A DNA stretch of 64,000 nucleotides from Cliona cf. orientalis. Lineage: Eukaryota > Porifera > Demospongiae > Clionaida > Clionaidae. Shown here in pieces: positions 51,441-61,472 of the stretch (the stretch's first letter is position 1; every line of letters starts with the position of its first letter). The position numbers and the translations under genes are program-made. Location: positions 6,068,428 through 6,132,427 of the forward strand of contig OZ005706.1 of assembly GCA_963930775.1 (NCBI GenBank), written 5' to 3'. The notes under the pieces are model-generated. The model ran no database searches. It was not told where the DNA came from and saw only the letters and a list, made by a program, of their open reading frames with translations.

Positions 51441-52480
51441 ATTTGCATTGTTGGAAACGTACGCATCTAGCTATGTCAGCAAAAATTTCACATTATCATT
51501 ATACTAAGATTATAGTTGTCCGTGCGTCCGTGCGTCCGTCCCAGCGGGAGGTGACCGGAAGTGATTTGACCCGAGCTAAAAATTTTTCTTTCTGGGCGTC
51601 ACTGGACTTGGGACGATACAGCAGACAGCCCACTGATGGCGGCTGGCTATGGCCCAGCAGCCACTAAAGTGAGCTGCTTAAAAAAACCGGCAGGAGAGTA
51701 TTAGACTGAACTGTACACTTACATATGGCGGCCTGGAGAATGCGAAAGAGTGACATTCTTGAGTCCATGTTGCCCATAGGTGCTTTCCAGAGGGAGGCGA
51801 TTCTATTCTAAGCGTCTTTTCTTGGGACCCCTTGCGAGCGAAGCTGCAAGACAAGTAATGAATGCTTTAGCTAGGTGATTGACTTAAAGTCACATGATTA
51901 GGCAGGATGTGCACGTGCGCTAGCTTGCTCTCTGCGCATGCGCACAAATACGTAGGTAAAGGTCGTCGACCACACATGCACAATATTAATAGTAGGAGTG
52001 AGCGAGCGAAGCGAGCTCACTCCTTGTAATATAATATGAACCCTTGACCATCTCCCCAGTAGCTGCACAGTGTAATGGTGCATGTGGTAAAGGGTCGTCA
52101 ATAGAATGCGTACACATCGATCGATGCTGGCCCCAGAAATCATGGAGAGGGCGTCTAAGATCGATTCTCAACCTTGATAGCGACAAGTTTCGATGCTTCA
52201 ATCACAGAGACGAACTCGACAACACAGTATTCCTTCCGAAGTTCAGGTTGGTCACGCTGCTGCAGTCGCGCGCGGGCCAGCCCCTTGTGGCAGTGATGCG
52301 TGCTATATATAGCGCAAGGCTAGCTTTATTTATCCATGGCATTACGTAAGCCAAGAAAACACGTGAAGTTCAACCAACAGTACTTCTCAGAGAAAGTAGC
52401 GTTCAGCTTGTAATCTATTCGCTGGATAAACGCGTAAGATACTCTACATATTTACTGATTTTCAAGTCTCAGAAAGGCTC
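51441..52480. other. Repeat-derived intergenic stretch
   Basis: It includes the dispersed repeat copy 51,498-51,770 (inverted relative to 1-272) and a near-perfect palindrome at 51,994-52,024 (AGGAGTGAGC...GCTCACTCCT). An open frame of about 100 codons at 52,044-52,349 has no recognisable domain and I do not call it a gene. Confidence 0.6.
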
Positions 52481-52970
52481 CAGCGAGGCCCTGAATTTTC
52501 TCATAATTACCTCATAGATTACACCATAGTTTTCATCATAATTACACTATAATTACCTCATAACCACAGAAAAGTAAATTGTTACTATACTGGGGAGATA
52601 ATGAACAATTTGGAGACTACGTCCAGAGTCCCTCGTGAAAAGTACCACATCGCGCTACTGTACCCGCCATAATTCGAACCAGGACAAGTCGACAGACTGC
52701 GCATGCTCCGTATGCGAGTATATTGAGGCGCGCGGCTTGAGCCGGTTGACCCGGACGTGACCTCCACTTGCCATGTGCCTAGACTGAATAGGGAAATCCC
52801 CCCGAGTGCGTGCTCGCCAAAGAAAGCGAACTGGGAGAATCGCCATATCTCATCGATAGTCCACGATCTCTTCTACGCTAGGTTCGAATTGCGACGGGGT
52901 GCCCTAGACGATGGTCCTCTAGCAGAGAGGAGAAACGCTGACTTAAAACTTGCTCTTAGTATATACAGAC

Positions 52971-53738
52971 ATGCCTGTGTGCTGCCGGTGTAATGGCAGA
53001 GGCCGCTGTAAATCATGTGCTTGTGCTAAGTCCGGTTCAAGATGTGTAGACTGTCTCCCCTCGAGGAAGGGCCACTGTTCTAACCAAGACCCCGCATCCG
53101 ATGCTGGACCCGAACAGGAACACTCTCAAAGGTTGTCACCCTCGTTGATGTCCCCATCTACAACCATTACCGCTACCGCTACTGCTACTACTCTTGAGGC
53201 TGAGACTGAGAAAGATTTGGACAGCCCTGATTTTGTCGCCATGTTGGATGACGTCATCACGGTGCCCTCGAGTCATGACTACAGTTTTGAATCGGAGGTC
53301 CACCAAGCTCATGGTGGCTCTCTCCCCTCTTTCAGACCTGCGATAGGAACTGAGTACACTTGGGGAGACCTATCAGGGCAAGTGTTCACAAGCTTGATTG
53401 ATGATGCATACAGCCAGATAGTCCATTGGAGATCAAACCTATTCAAGGTGCCATCAGGATCAAGTGGAAAGCGTTTTGTGGCTGAACTATCTCGTCTTTA
53501 TGAAGCCTTTGCAACAGAGTCTGCTCTTGAGTGTGTAGCCCTGACAGCTGCCATGACCTTGCCAGCGCTGATGCTTCAAAAGCCACACGCAAAGTCTAAA
53601 GTACAGGAGCATATTGCCTGCCTTCAACGCCGACTGTCATTATGGGAAAAAGGAGAAATAGCTGAACTTCTCAAAGAAGGAAGGGCAATCCAGAAAGCAC
53701 TGCAGAGCTCAATGCCCCCCCAAGAATGCAAGAGATGA
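52971..53738 (+). CDS. Retrotransposon N-terminal ORF with Cys-rich zinc module
   Basis: 255 residues. Residues 4-36 hold nine Cys (CC.C....C..C.C......C..C.......C; CRCNGRGRC and CLPSRKGHC), probably a nucleic-acid-binding zinc module. The middle (about 45-110) is Ser/Thr-rich. The C-terminal part (about 120-245) is helical and well conserved with the 3-kb remnant (LQKPHAKSK, CLQRRL). It stops eight bases before the next ORF and lies one frame off it. The shift falls at a run of seven C (53715-53721). The older remnant reads straight through this point, so this is a frameshifted or shift-translated single ORF. I chose the ATG at 52971 because the Cys module begins right after it, as in the remnant. 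Confidence 0.8.
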   Translation: MPVCCRCNGRGRCKSCACAKSGSRCVDCLPSRKGHCSNQDPASDAGPEQEHSQRLSPSLMSPSTTITATATATTLEAETEKDLDSPDFVAMLDDVITVPSSHDYSFESEVHQAHGGSLPSFRPAIGTEYTWGDLSGQVFTSLIDDAYSQIVHWRSNLFKVPSGSSGKRFVAELSRLYEAFATESALECVALTAAMTLPALMLQKPHAKSKVQEHIACLQRRLSLWEKGEIAELLKEGRAIQKALQSSMPPQECKR

Positions 53739-53745
53739 TGCCAAG

Positions 53746-56208
53746 ATGGCGCGCAAATTTTCTAATCTGATGATGGAAGGGAAAGTCAGAGCAGCTCTGC
53801 AGCTTCTAACCAAGGAGGCAGGGTCAGCTCCACTGAGACTAGACGATATGGTGGAAGAATGTGGGAAAAGTGTCCGAGACATTCTCAAAGAGAAACATCC
53901 ACACCCTGAGCCCCCACATCGTGATGCCATTTTAACCACCGACACTGCCACAGCTAATAGTGACTTCCATCCCGTCCTATTCGACAGCATCACAGCTGAA
54001 GCAATTCGAAAAGCTGCTTTGCTAACTGAAGGCTCTGCTGGACCTTCTGGCATGGATGCTCTTTGCTGGAGACGCCTATGTACTGCATTTGGAGAGAAGT
54101 CCAATGAACTGTGCTCTGCCGTTGCTGCATTTGCCAGAAGAATTTGCACCACCTATATTGATCCCACAAGTCTGAAGGCATACACCTCATGTCGCCTCGT
54201 TCCACTTGACAAGTGCCCAGGAGTACGTCCAGTGGGGATAGGAGAAGTTGTTCGCAGAATAGTCGGGAAAAGTGTTATGAAGACGGTTAAACGGGATCTT
54301 CAGAAGGCCATTGGTTCCATTCAGTTATGTGCAGGACAGGATGCTGGATGTGAAGCTGCAGTCCATGCCATGCAACACCTCTTTGCTGGAGATGATACGG
54401 AGGCACTGATTCTAGTGGACGCAACCAATGCCTTCAATCAACTGAACAGACAGGTGACCCTACTGAATTGTGACAAGATTTGCCCAGCCATGACACACAT
54501 TCTCATTAACACTTATCGCAGTAATTCGTGCCTTTTCGTAGATGGCCAGTGTTTACTATCTGAAGAGGGCACAACACAGGGAGACCCACTGGCAATGGCA
54601 ATGTATGCTATTGGCACTCTACCATTGATTCATCAACTAGATGGCATTGCCAAACAAACCTGGTATGCAGATGACTCAGCAGCTGCCTCGAGCCTGGAAC
54701 AACTCAGAAAGTGGTGGGACCTACTCATTGAGATAGGCCCCCTCTATGGGTACTTCCCTAATGATGCTAAAACACACATCTTGGTTAAATCACAGCACTG
54801 TGACAAAGCTAAGGAGATTTTCAAGGATACGGCAATTACGATATCAGAGGAAGGGAAACGATACCTAGGAGGTGCGATGGGTAAAGCCTCCTTTGTTCAG
54901 CAATTTGTTCAGAGGAAAGTGGGAGGATGGGTAAAAGAGGTTGAAAAGCTCAGCAAGTTTGCAGTGACACAACCCCACACAGCCTATGCTGCTTTTACCC
55001 ATGGTCTGATGTCAAGATGGAATTATCTCTTACGAGTCGTTGATTGGGAAACACTTTCGTCTGCTGAACTCCTACAGCCACTTGAGTCAGCCATCCAGTC
55101 ACAGTTCATTCCAGCAATCACAGGTCAGGCTCCTCCTGGGAAGCAAGTCCGAGATCTACTTGCACTACCAGTGAGACTTGGTGGTCTTGGTCTCCAGAAC
55201 CCCATCAATATGGCCAAGGAACAACACACTGCTTCACAACAAATATGTGCTCCACTGGTTGATCGAATTGTCCATCAAGAACATCACCTAGGGGAGTGCC
55301 ACACTGTTCAACAAAGTACCAAAGCAAGACTTCGCTCTCATAAACGTACTCAGCAAAAAGAAGAAGCAAAGAATCTCCAAAACCAATTACCATTTACTCT
55401 CCAACGCTCAATGGAGCTCTCTCAAGAGAAGGGTGCATCCACTTGGCTTACCTCATTGCCGATCGATGATCATGGGTTTGCCTTGCACAAGTCCGCATTC
55501 AGGGATGCTCTCTCCCTCCGGTATGGCTGGTCACTCCAGAATCCACCCTCTCACTGTACTTGTAGCCACCCATTCAGCATTGACCACTCATTGACATGTA
55601 AAACAGGTGGCTTTCCTGCCATTAGGCATAATGAAGTGCGTGACATCACAGCTTCCCTGTTGTCAGAAGTCTGCCATGGAGTGACAATCGAACCACACCT
55701 TCAGCCACTCACAGGAGAAGTCATGTCGCACAGTTCAGCCATCATCGATGATGGAGCCCGCCTTGATGTTGCCATGTATGGTTTTTGGGGAGGCCGTTTC
55801 GAGAAGGCATTTGTAGATGTCAGGGTGTTTAACCCGTGCGCCCAATCGAATCGCCGGAGTCCTCTTGCATCGGTATATAGGCGACATGAGCAGGAGAAAA
55901 GGAGACACTATGAGCAAAGGGTACGTGAAGTGGAGCATGCTACTTTCACCCCACTTGTCATGTCGGTTACTGGAGGCATGGGCAAAGCCGCTACCACATT
56001 TTACAAAAGACTTGCCTCCATGATCAGTGAGAAAAGAAACAATGAGTACAGTCAAACTGTGAACTGGATTCGTTGTAAGCTGAGTTTTGCTCTGCTAAGA
56101 GCATCGATCATGTCGATCAGAGGAGCAAGGTCGTCAAGACATCGTGCAGCATTCGAGATCACCCAGGGACCAATTGACCTCCAACTGATGGAAGGTCAAA
56201 TTCATTGA
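53746..56208 (+). CDS. Retrotransposon reverse transcriptase plus restriction-like endonuclease
   Basis: 820 residues. The reverse transcriptase spans about 80-480 with motif A LVDATNAF (Asp225), TTQGDPLAM (276-284) and the catalytic YADD (307-310). C-terminal to it is a zinc-binding motif CTC.......H...C (Cys604, Cys606, His614, Cys618), then RHNEVRD (627-633). The PD-(D/E)xK-type core follows: GARLDVA (Asp674), FVDVRVFNP (Asp691) and the EKRRHY segment (Lys718, Tyr722). All residues expected for an active R2-type endonuclease appear present. About 100 further residues follow, conserved in the two other copies. No stop or frameshift lies within this ORF, so the copy could be recently active apart from the junction with the first ORF. 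Annotated start ATG 53746 is nominal; translation probably continues from the first ORF. Confidence 0.9.
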   Translation: MARKFSNLMMEGKVRAALQLLTKEAGSAPLRLDDMVEECGKSVRDILKEKHPHPEPPHRDAILTTDTATANSDFHPVLFDSITAEAIRKAALLTEGSAGPSGMDALCWRRLCTAFGEKSNELCSAVAAFARRICTTYIDPTSLKAYTSCRLVPLDKCPGVRPVGIGEVVRRIVGKSVMKTVKRDLQKAIGSIQLCAGQDAGCEAAVHAMQHLFAGDDTEALILVDATNAFNQLNRQVTLLNCDKICPAMTHILINTYRSNSCLFVDGQCLLSEEGTTQGDPLAMAMYAIGTLPLIHQLDGIAKQTWYADDSAAASSLEQLRKWWDLLIEIGPLYGYFPNDAKTHILVKSQHCDKAKEIFKDTAITISEEGKRYLGGAMGKASFVQQFVQRKVGGWVKEVEKLSKFAVTQPHTAYAAFTHGLMSRWNYLLRVVDWETLSSAELLQPLESAIQSQFIPAITGQAPPGKQVRDLLALPVRLGGLGLQNPINMAKEQHTASQQICAPLVDRIVHQEHHLGECHTVQQSTKARLRSHKRTQQKEEAKNLQNQLPFTLQRSMELSQEKGASTWLTSLPIDDHGFALHKSAFRDALSLRYGWSLQNPPSHCTCSHPFSIDHSLTCKTGGFPAIRHNEVRDITASLLSEVCHGVTIEPHLQPLTGEVMSHSSAIIDDGARLDVAMYGFWGGRFEKAFVDVRVFNPCAQSNRRSPLASVYRRHEQEKRRHYEQRVREVEHATFTPLVMSVTGGMGKAATTFYKRLASMISEKRNNEYSQTVNWIRCKLSFALLRASIMSIRGARSSRHRAAFEITQGPIDLQLMEGQIH

Positions 56209-57021
56209 CTTTACATGATTGTTTGTCATTACCAGTAAGTACTATTATTTTTATGCTTGTTTTGAACCAACTTTTTACCTCCATTACATGGTTTGTTTTT
56301 TTTTAACTCATTATATCAGTGTCATTGTCTATACTGCTTTAAGCTATGATGCCAAAAAAAACAAAAAAAAAATTCTGGGTCCCAACACCCTGTCATGCGC
56401 GCTAAACATTTTGAAGCAGTTTTCACCCCAATTTCATCATAATTTCATCATAGGTTTCATCATAGGTTTCATCATAATTACCTCATCGCGCGGCCGAATT
56501 GTTTTTTTGCGAATTGTGACTCTGGACGTAATGAACAACTTAGAGACTACGTCCAGAGTCCCTCACGAATACGTCGCCATAAATTCGAACTAGGACACAT
56601 CGACAAACTGCGCATGCTCCGTATACGCGTACAATATTGGGGCGCGCGGCTTGAGCCGGTTGACCTTCACCTGGCATGTGCTCGACTGAATAGGGAAATC
56701 CCCCTGCCCTGAAAGCGAGCTCGCTAGAGAAAGCGAACTGAGAGAAACGCCAAAAGGATATCATCGGATAGTCCACGATCTCTTCTACGCTAGGTTCGAA
56801 TTCTGGGTCCCAACAACCTTTCATGAGCGCTAAACATTTTGAAACAGTTTCACAGCAATTACATCATAATTTCATCATAGGTTTCATCATTATTCATCAT
56901 AATTACCTCATCGCGAGGCCGAATCGATTTGTTAATTGGGACTCTGGACGTAATGAACAACCTAGAGACTACGTCCAGAGTCCCTCACGAATACGCCGCC
57001 ATAAATTCGAACTAGGACACA

Positions 57022-57573
57022 GTTTGCCACAATGTTGGTACAGAGCCTTCTCTACAGCCAATCACTGATGAACACCTGATCCATCGTACTGCAAATAAGG
57101 AAGATGGTGCCCGGCTTGATGTTGCAGCGGAGAACTTCTGGGGTAATGACAGACAACGCGCATTTTTTTATATAAGGGTATTCAACCCTCTCGCGCCAAG
57201 TTATCAGAACACCCCTCTGGCCCAATGCTACCGAAGAAACGAGCAGGAAAAGAAACGCGCTTACGACCAACGAGTGAGAGAAATTGAGCATGGCTCCTTT
57301 TCACCTCTTGTTTTCAGTGCCACTGGAGGCATGGGAACTGTAGCATCAGTTGTCTACAAGCGGTTGGCTGCAATGATTGCAACAAAGTATGCGAAGTCCT
57401 ACAGTTTAACAATGCAGTGGATCAGGTGTAGAATAAGCTTTTCACTATTGCGCTCTGCCATCATGTGTCTTCGTGGATCTCAATCGTCCCGACACCACCC
57501 CGACCACCATCATATCAGTGGAGGCTCTATTGACCTTGCCTGCTCTATGGGCAAGGTTCCCACTCATGACTGA
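57022..57573 (+). pseudogene. C-terminal endonuclease fragment of a retrotransposon ORF
   Basis: 183 codons stay open from the insertion boundary to a stop. It holds DGARLDVA (first Asp kept) but reads AFFYIRVFNP where the intact copy has FVDVRVFNP, so the second catalytic Asp is replaced by Tyr. The Lys/Tyr segment (EKKRAYDQRV) is kept. There is no start codon, zinc motif or reverse transcriptase. It differs from the 52.9-kb element at many positions, so it comes from a separate lineage of the family. Confidence 0.85.
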
Positions 57574-57661
57574 CTGTTGAATTAATTATATTCATTTTCC
57601 TTATATCCTATTTTTGTGTTCTATTATAATACATCTACTCGATATTATACATGACTTTTGC
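57022..57661 (+). mobile_element. 5'-truncated retrotransposon insertion with 12-bp target duplication
   Basis: AACTAGGACACA occurs at 57010-57021 and again at 57662-57673, and the array unit is otherwise continuous across the insertion. The insert is the 3' end of a diverged member of the 52.9-kb family: it starts at the codon matching ORF2 residue 642 and ends with an 88-base 3' UTR lacking an A tail. 5' truncation is typical of LINE insertion. Confidence 0.9.
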
Positions 57662-59734
57662 AACTAGGACACATCGACAAACTGCGCATGCTCCGTATAC
57701 GCGTACAATATTGGGGCGCGCGGCTTGAGCCGGTTGACCTTCACCTGCCATGTGCTCGACTGAATAGGGAAATCCCCCTGCCATGAAAGCGAGCTCGCTA
57801 GAGAAAGCGAACTGAGAGAAACGCCATAAGGATATCATCAGATAGTCCACGATCTCTTCTACGCTAGGTTCGAATTCTGGGTCCCAACAACCTTTCATGC
57901 GCGCTAAACATTTTGAAACAGTTTCACAGCAATTACATCATAGGTTTCATCATAGGGTTCATCATAGGTTTCATCATCATTTCATCGTAATTTCATCATA
58001 ATTACCTCATCGCGAGGCCGAATTCTTTTTTGCGAATTGGGACTCTGGACGTAATAATGAAAAACTTAGAGACTACGTCCAGAGTCCCTCACGAATACGC
58101 CGCCACAAATTCGAACTAGGACACATTGACAAACTGCGCATGCTCCGTATACGCGTACAATATTGGGGCGCGCGGCTTGAGCCGGTTGACCTCACCTGCC
58201 ATGTGCTCGACTGAATAGGGAAATCCCCCTGCCCTGAAAGCGAGCTCGCTAGAGAAAGCGAACTGAGAGAAACGCCATAAGGATATCATCGGATAGTCCA
58301 CGATCTCTTCTACGCTAGGTTCGAATTCTGGGTCCCAATAACCTTTCATGCGCGCTAAACATTTTGAAACAGTTTTACATAATTTCATCATAACTTTCAT
58401 CATCATTTCATCATCACTTCGTCATTAATTACCTCATCGCGAGGCCGAATTCTTTTTTTGGAATTGGGACTCTGGACGCAATGAACAATTTAGAGACTAC
58501 ATCCCGAGTCCCTCATGAAAAGTAGCCGCCATAAATTCGAACTAGGACACGTCGACAAACTGCGCGTGCTCCGTACACGCGTATATTGGGGCGCGCGTCT
58601 TGAGCCGGTTGACCCGAACGTGATCTCCACCGCCATGTGCTAGACTGAACAGGGAAATCCCCCCGAGTGCGAGCTCGCCAAAGAAAGCGAACTGAGAAAA
58701 TCGCCATATCTCATCGATAGTCCACGATCTCTTCTATGCTAGGTTCGAATTCTGGGTCCCAACAACCTTTCATGCGCGCTAAACATTTTGAAACAGTTTC
58801 ACAGCAATTACATCATAGGTTTCATCATAGGTTTCATCATCGTTTCATCGTAATTTCATCATAATTTCATCATACGTTGGCCGAATTCTTTTTTGCGGAT
58901 TGGGACTCGGGATGTAATGAACAACCTAGAGACTACGTCCAGAGTCCCTCACGAATACGCCGCCATAAATTCGAACTAAGACACATCGACAAACTGCGCA
59001 TGCTCCGTATACGCGTACAATATTGGGGCGCGCGGCTTGAGCCGGTTGACCTTCACCTGCCATGTGCTCGACTGAATAGGGAAATCCCCCTGCCCTGAAA
59101 GCGAGCTCGCTAGAGAAAGCGAACTGAGAGAAACGCCATAAGGATATCATCGGATAGTCCACGATCTCTTCTACGCTATGTTCGAATTCTGGGTCCCAAC
59201 AACCTTTCATGCGCGCTAAACATTTTGAAACAGTTTCACAGCAATTACATCATAGGTTTCATCATAGGTTTCATCATAGGTTTCATCATCATTTCATCGT
59301 AATTTCATCATAATTACCTCATCGCGAGGCCGAATTCTTTTTTGCGAATTGGGACTCTGGACGTAATGAAAAACGTAGAGACTACATCCCGAGTCCCTCG
59401 TGAAAAGTAGCCGCCATAAATTCGAACTAGGACACATCGAACAACTGCGCATGCTCCGCTCACGCGTATACTGGGGCGCGCGGCTTGAGCCGGTTGACCT
59501 TCACCTGCCATGCCCTGCCCTGAAAACGAGCTCGCTAGAGAAAGCGAACTGAGAGAAACGCCATAAGGATATCATCGGATAGTCCACGATCTCTTCTACG
59601 CTAGGTTCGACTTTTGGGTCCCAACAACCTTTCATGCGCGCAAAACATTTTGAAGCAGTCTACACCCCAATTTCATCATAATTTCATCATAGGTTTCAAT
59701 AATTTCATCATAGGTTTCATCATAGGTTTCATCA

Positions 59735-59908
59735 TAATAACTAAAGACATCGTACTCTATGTCTTTAGTTATTATAGTTTACTGTATGTTTCTAACTAGT
59801 TAATTGTACCAATACTAGGGTTACATGCTTTGTACTAGCTCCATGCTATTTCATGTATCCTCTGCAATTGCAGAAACAGTATAAAAAATAAAAAATAAAA
59901 ATAATTAC
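59735..59908 (+). mobile_element. Short A-tailed insert in array unit 7
   Basis: It interrupts the CATCATAATTACCTCATCGCG stretch found in other units. It begins with a perfect hairpin (ATAACTAAAGACAT / ATGTCTTTAGTTAT) and ends with AAAAAATAAAAAATAAAAATAAT. The size and A-rich tail suggest a retroposed short RNA (SINE-like), but no clear A and B boxes are visible. Confidence 0.5.
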
Positions 59909-60119
59909 TCATCGCGCGGCCGAATTCTTTTTTGCGGATTGGGACTCGGGATGTAAAATAATTATGTTATGACGTAATCTACATTACCGCCAAGTGTACA
60001 ATAATGGGAAAACTTATAGGCCTATGGTATATACTACCAATGATTTTGTGAATTTGCGACCTTTACCATGCACCTTTTGTCGAATTAGTGTCCACCGACC
60101 TGCTAGATTATAGCTATAT

Positions 60120-60134
60120 CCCCCCCCCCCCCCG
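60120..60134. repeat. Short C run
   Basis: About 14 C bases followed by GGGG. Confidence 0.8.
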
Positions 60135-60255
60135 GGGAATATATTATAATGATCTATGCTGTATAGCTATAATATAGCTCCGCCGCTATTGATGTCCCTG
60201 AGACCATCTTCTTAATTGTTTGGGTTCTCCTATGCTCTTTCTGCAAACTTCACTA

Positions 60256-61472
60256 CAGCATAGTCCACTTAATTCAAATCCGCTTATTAAGACGAATTTT
60301 CGTCTAATTCAAACTCTTTCAGATTCCCTACATAGAGCTAATACATAAATTTGAACTGATCTTTTCGCTTAATTAGAAAAATCACAGCCAGCTTTAGCAT
60401 ACAAAAGTACACATATTTATATAAATACAGAACATAGATCACATGGAGATCACTACAATCTTCGAGATATGAAACTATAAGTATCTATTGCTACCCCCTA
60501 AATCACTCTCAGAACAATTCTAAAGCTTCATATGTAATAGTTATATCACGGGCGCGAGGGATGTATGGCATTTATTGCACCGAAGCCCGAGGGCCTTGTG
60601 CCCGAGGGTTGAGGGCAATAAATGCCATGCATCCCGAGTGCGCGTGATATAACTAGTTTATATCCCGTGGGCATAGCTACCATAGATACGCATAGAACAC
60701 TACTAAAAAAGAAAGAAAGGCAAGCTTCTCCTACTCGAAACGGACACACAAAGCCGCTCTCTGAGCCAAGTTTTCGAACGTTCGAACGTCAATCGAACTT
60801 CTGAACGTCTCGTGATCGAGGGGTGTGGTCAAATCCACACAGCTACACGTACACAGCCATCCGGCGCTTGACGATGAACTACCATCGTTAGCGTGACCTG
60901 CAACGTCGAGCTTAAAAGCCAAGAAACGAAGCTCGAGCTGTTGACTATCGTAAAAACAAGGCTACGTGCCTACGCAGTAAGCTTACCTAGATACGCGTAT
61001 ACCGTGTTGACTCGCGATCGACCGATCGACGACTCCGCCCATCGCTTCGAACCGGCGATCTCCCGCTATATACCTAGCTTTCCCGCCATACGCTCTCGGA
61101 GACGCTCCATTGATAGTTTTACTTTTGTTGCTACCAACATGTTTACTGTTCAATGCCTGCAGTATTCAATATTGCACTTTGACTTCCCTTGAGCCACTAA
61201 TATTGCACTGTGGGTTTCCTGGAGCTATTCATATTGCACTGTGGCTTACCTGAGGGTGTTCATATTGCACTGCTTGTCTCTAGGAAGTGCATTATGGTGT
61301 ATATTTTACTTAGCAACAACATAGTAACGGGATATAAAACATAATATAATTGGCTGAATGCTCCAAGTATTGCAGGGTCTCAATACAGTGGTTTATATGG
61401 ATTTCTGTAATTCAAATTTTTGTTTACTATTTTCTCATGGATTTCGAGATTCGATTTAAGTGGACTACACTG
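60256..61472. mobile_element. pogo/Tigger-like non-autonomous element
   Basis: The left end CAGCATAGTCCACTTAATTC and the right end GA(T)TTAAGTGGACTACACTG are inverted repeats, bounded by TA on both sides (60254-60255 and 61473-61474). CAGTxxAGTCCxCTTAATTCGAA-type ends with TA duplication are the hallmark of pogo/Tigger elements (family knowledge). The 1.2-kb interior has no transposase; most of it is a later nested insertion. Confidence 0.75.
60541..61340. mobile_element. Foldback/TIR sequence nested in the Tigger-like element
   Basis: A strong foldback occupies 60543-60650: ATATCACGGGCGCGAGGGATG.ATGGCATTTATTGC pairs with GCAATAAATGCCATGCATCCCGAGTGCGCGTGATAT. TTTATATCCCGT (60657-60668) pairs with ACGGGATATAAA (61327-61338), marking a second pair of ends about 680 bases apart. 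Three to four copies of a 40-50-base repeat with (A/C)ATATTGCACTGTGG lie at 61,165-61,275. A frame of 99 codons at 60,893-61,192 has no recognisable domain. Confidence 0.6.

Larger units (their letters stand above)
52891..56370 (+). mobile_element. Near full-length RLE-type (R2-like) non-LTR retrotransposon
   Basis: A 3.48-kb insertion in array unit 1. Unit sequence stops at GGTTCGAATT (52881-52890) and resumes as AATTCTGGGTCCC at 56371, so there is a short AATT duplication at most. The 5' leader is only about 80 bases. The 3' end is an A-rich run, as expected for target-primed reverse transcription. It encodes a Cys-rich N-terminal ORF, then reverse transcriptase plus a C-terminal restriction-like endonuclease, the architecture of the R2/NeSL/HERO side of LINEs (family knowledge). 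No apurinic endonuclease or RNase H is seen. Confidence 0.9.
52480..59955 (+). repeat. Tandem array of seven TIR elements (405-432 bp each)
   Basis: Units, from left TIR to right TIR: 52618-56530, 56548-56952, 56970-58053, 58074-58480, 58498-58915, 58934-59365, 59383-59955. A partial unit lies before the first. After removing later insertions each unit is about 405-432 bp. Units are head to tail, separated by a conserved 17-20-base spacer (ATGAACAACCTAGAGAC type). Each begins TACRTCCNGAGTCCCTC and ends GAGGCCGAATTC...GGGACTC. Inside are GTTCGAA-type B-box-like sites on both strands, a GC-rich middle and a TTTCATCATAGG-repeat region. A minus-strand frame of about 94 codons recurring in the units is a by-product of repetition, not a gene. 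Confidence 0.85.

Noticed and set aside
56540..59210. Four near-identical minus-strand frames of about 87-96 codons as a gene family
   Set aside because: They coincide with the tandem units, start and stop at unit features, and read through the TIR. The repetition of the DNA explains them.
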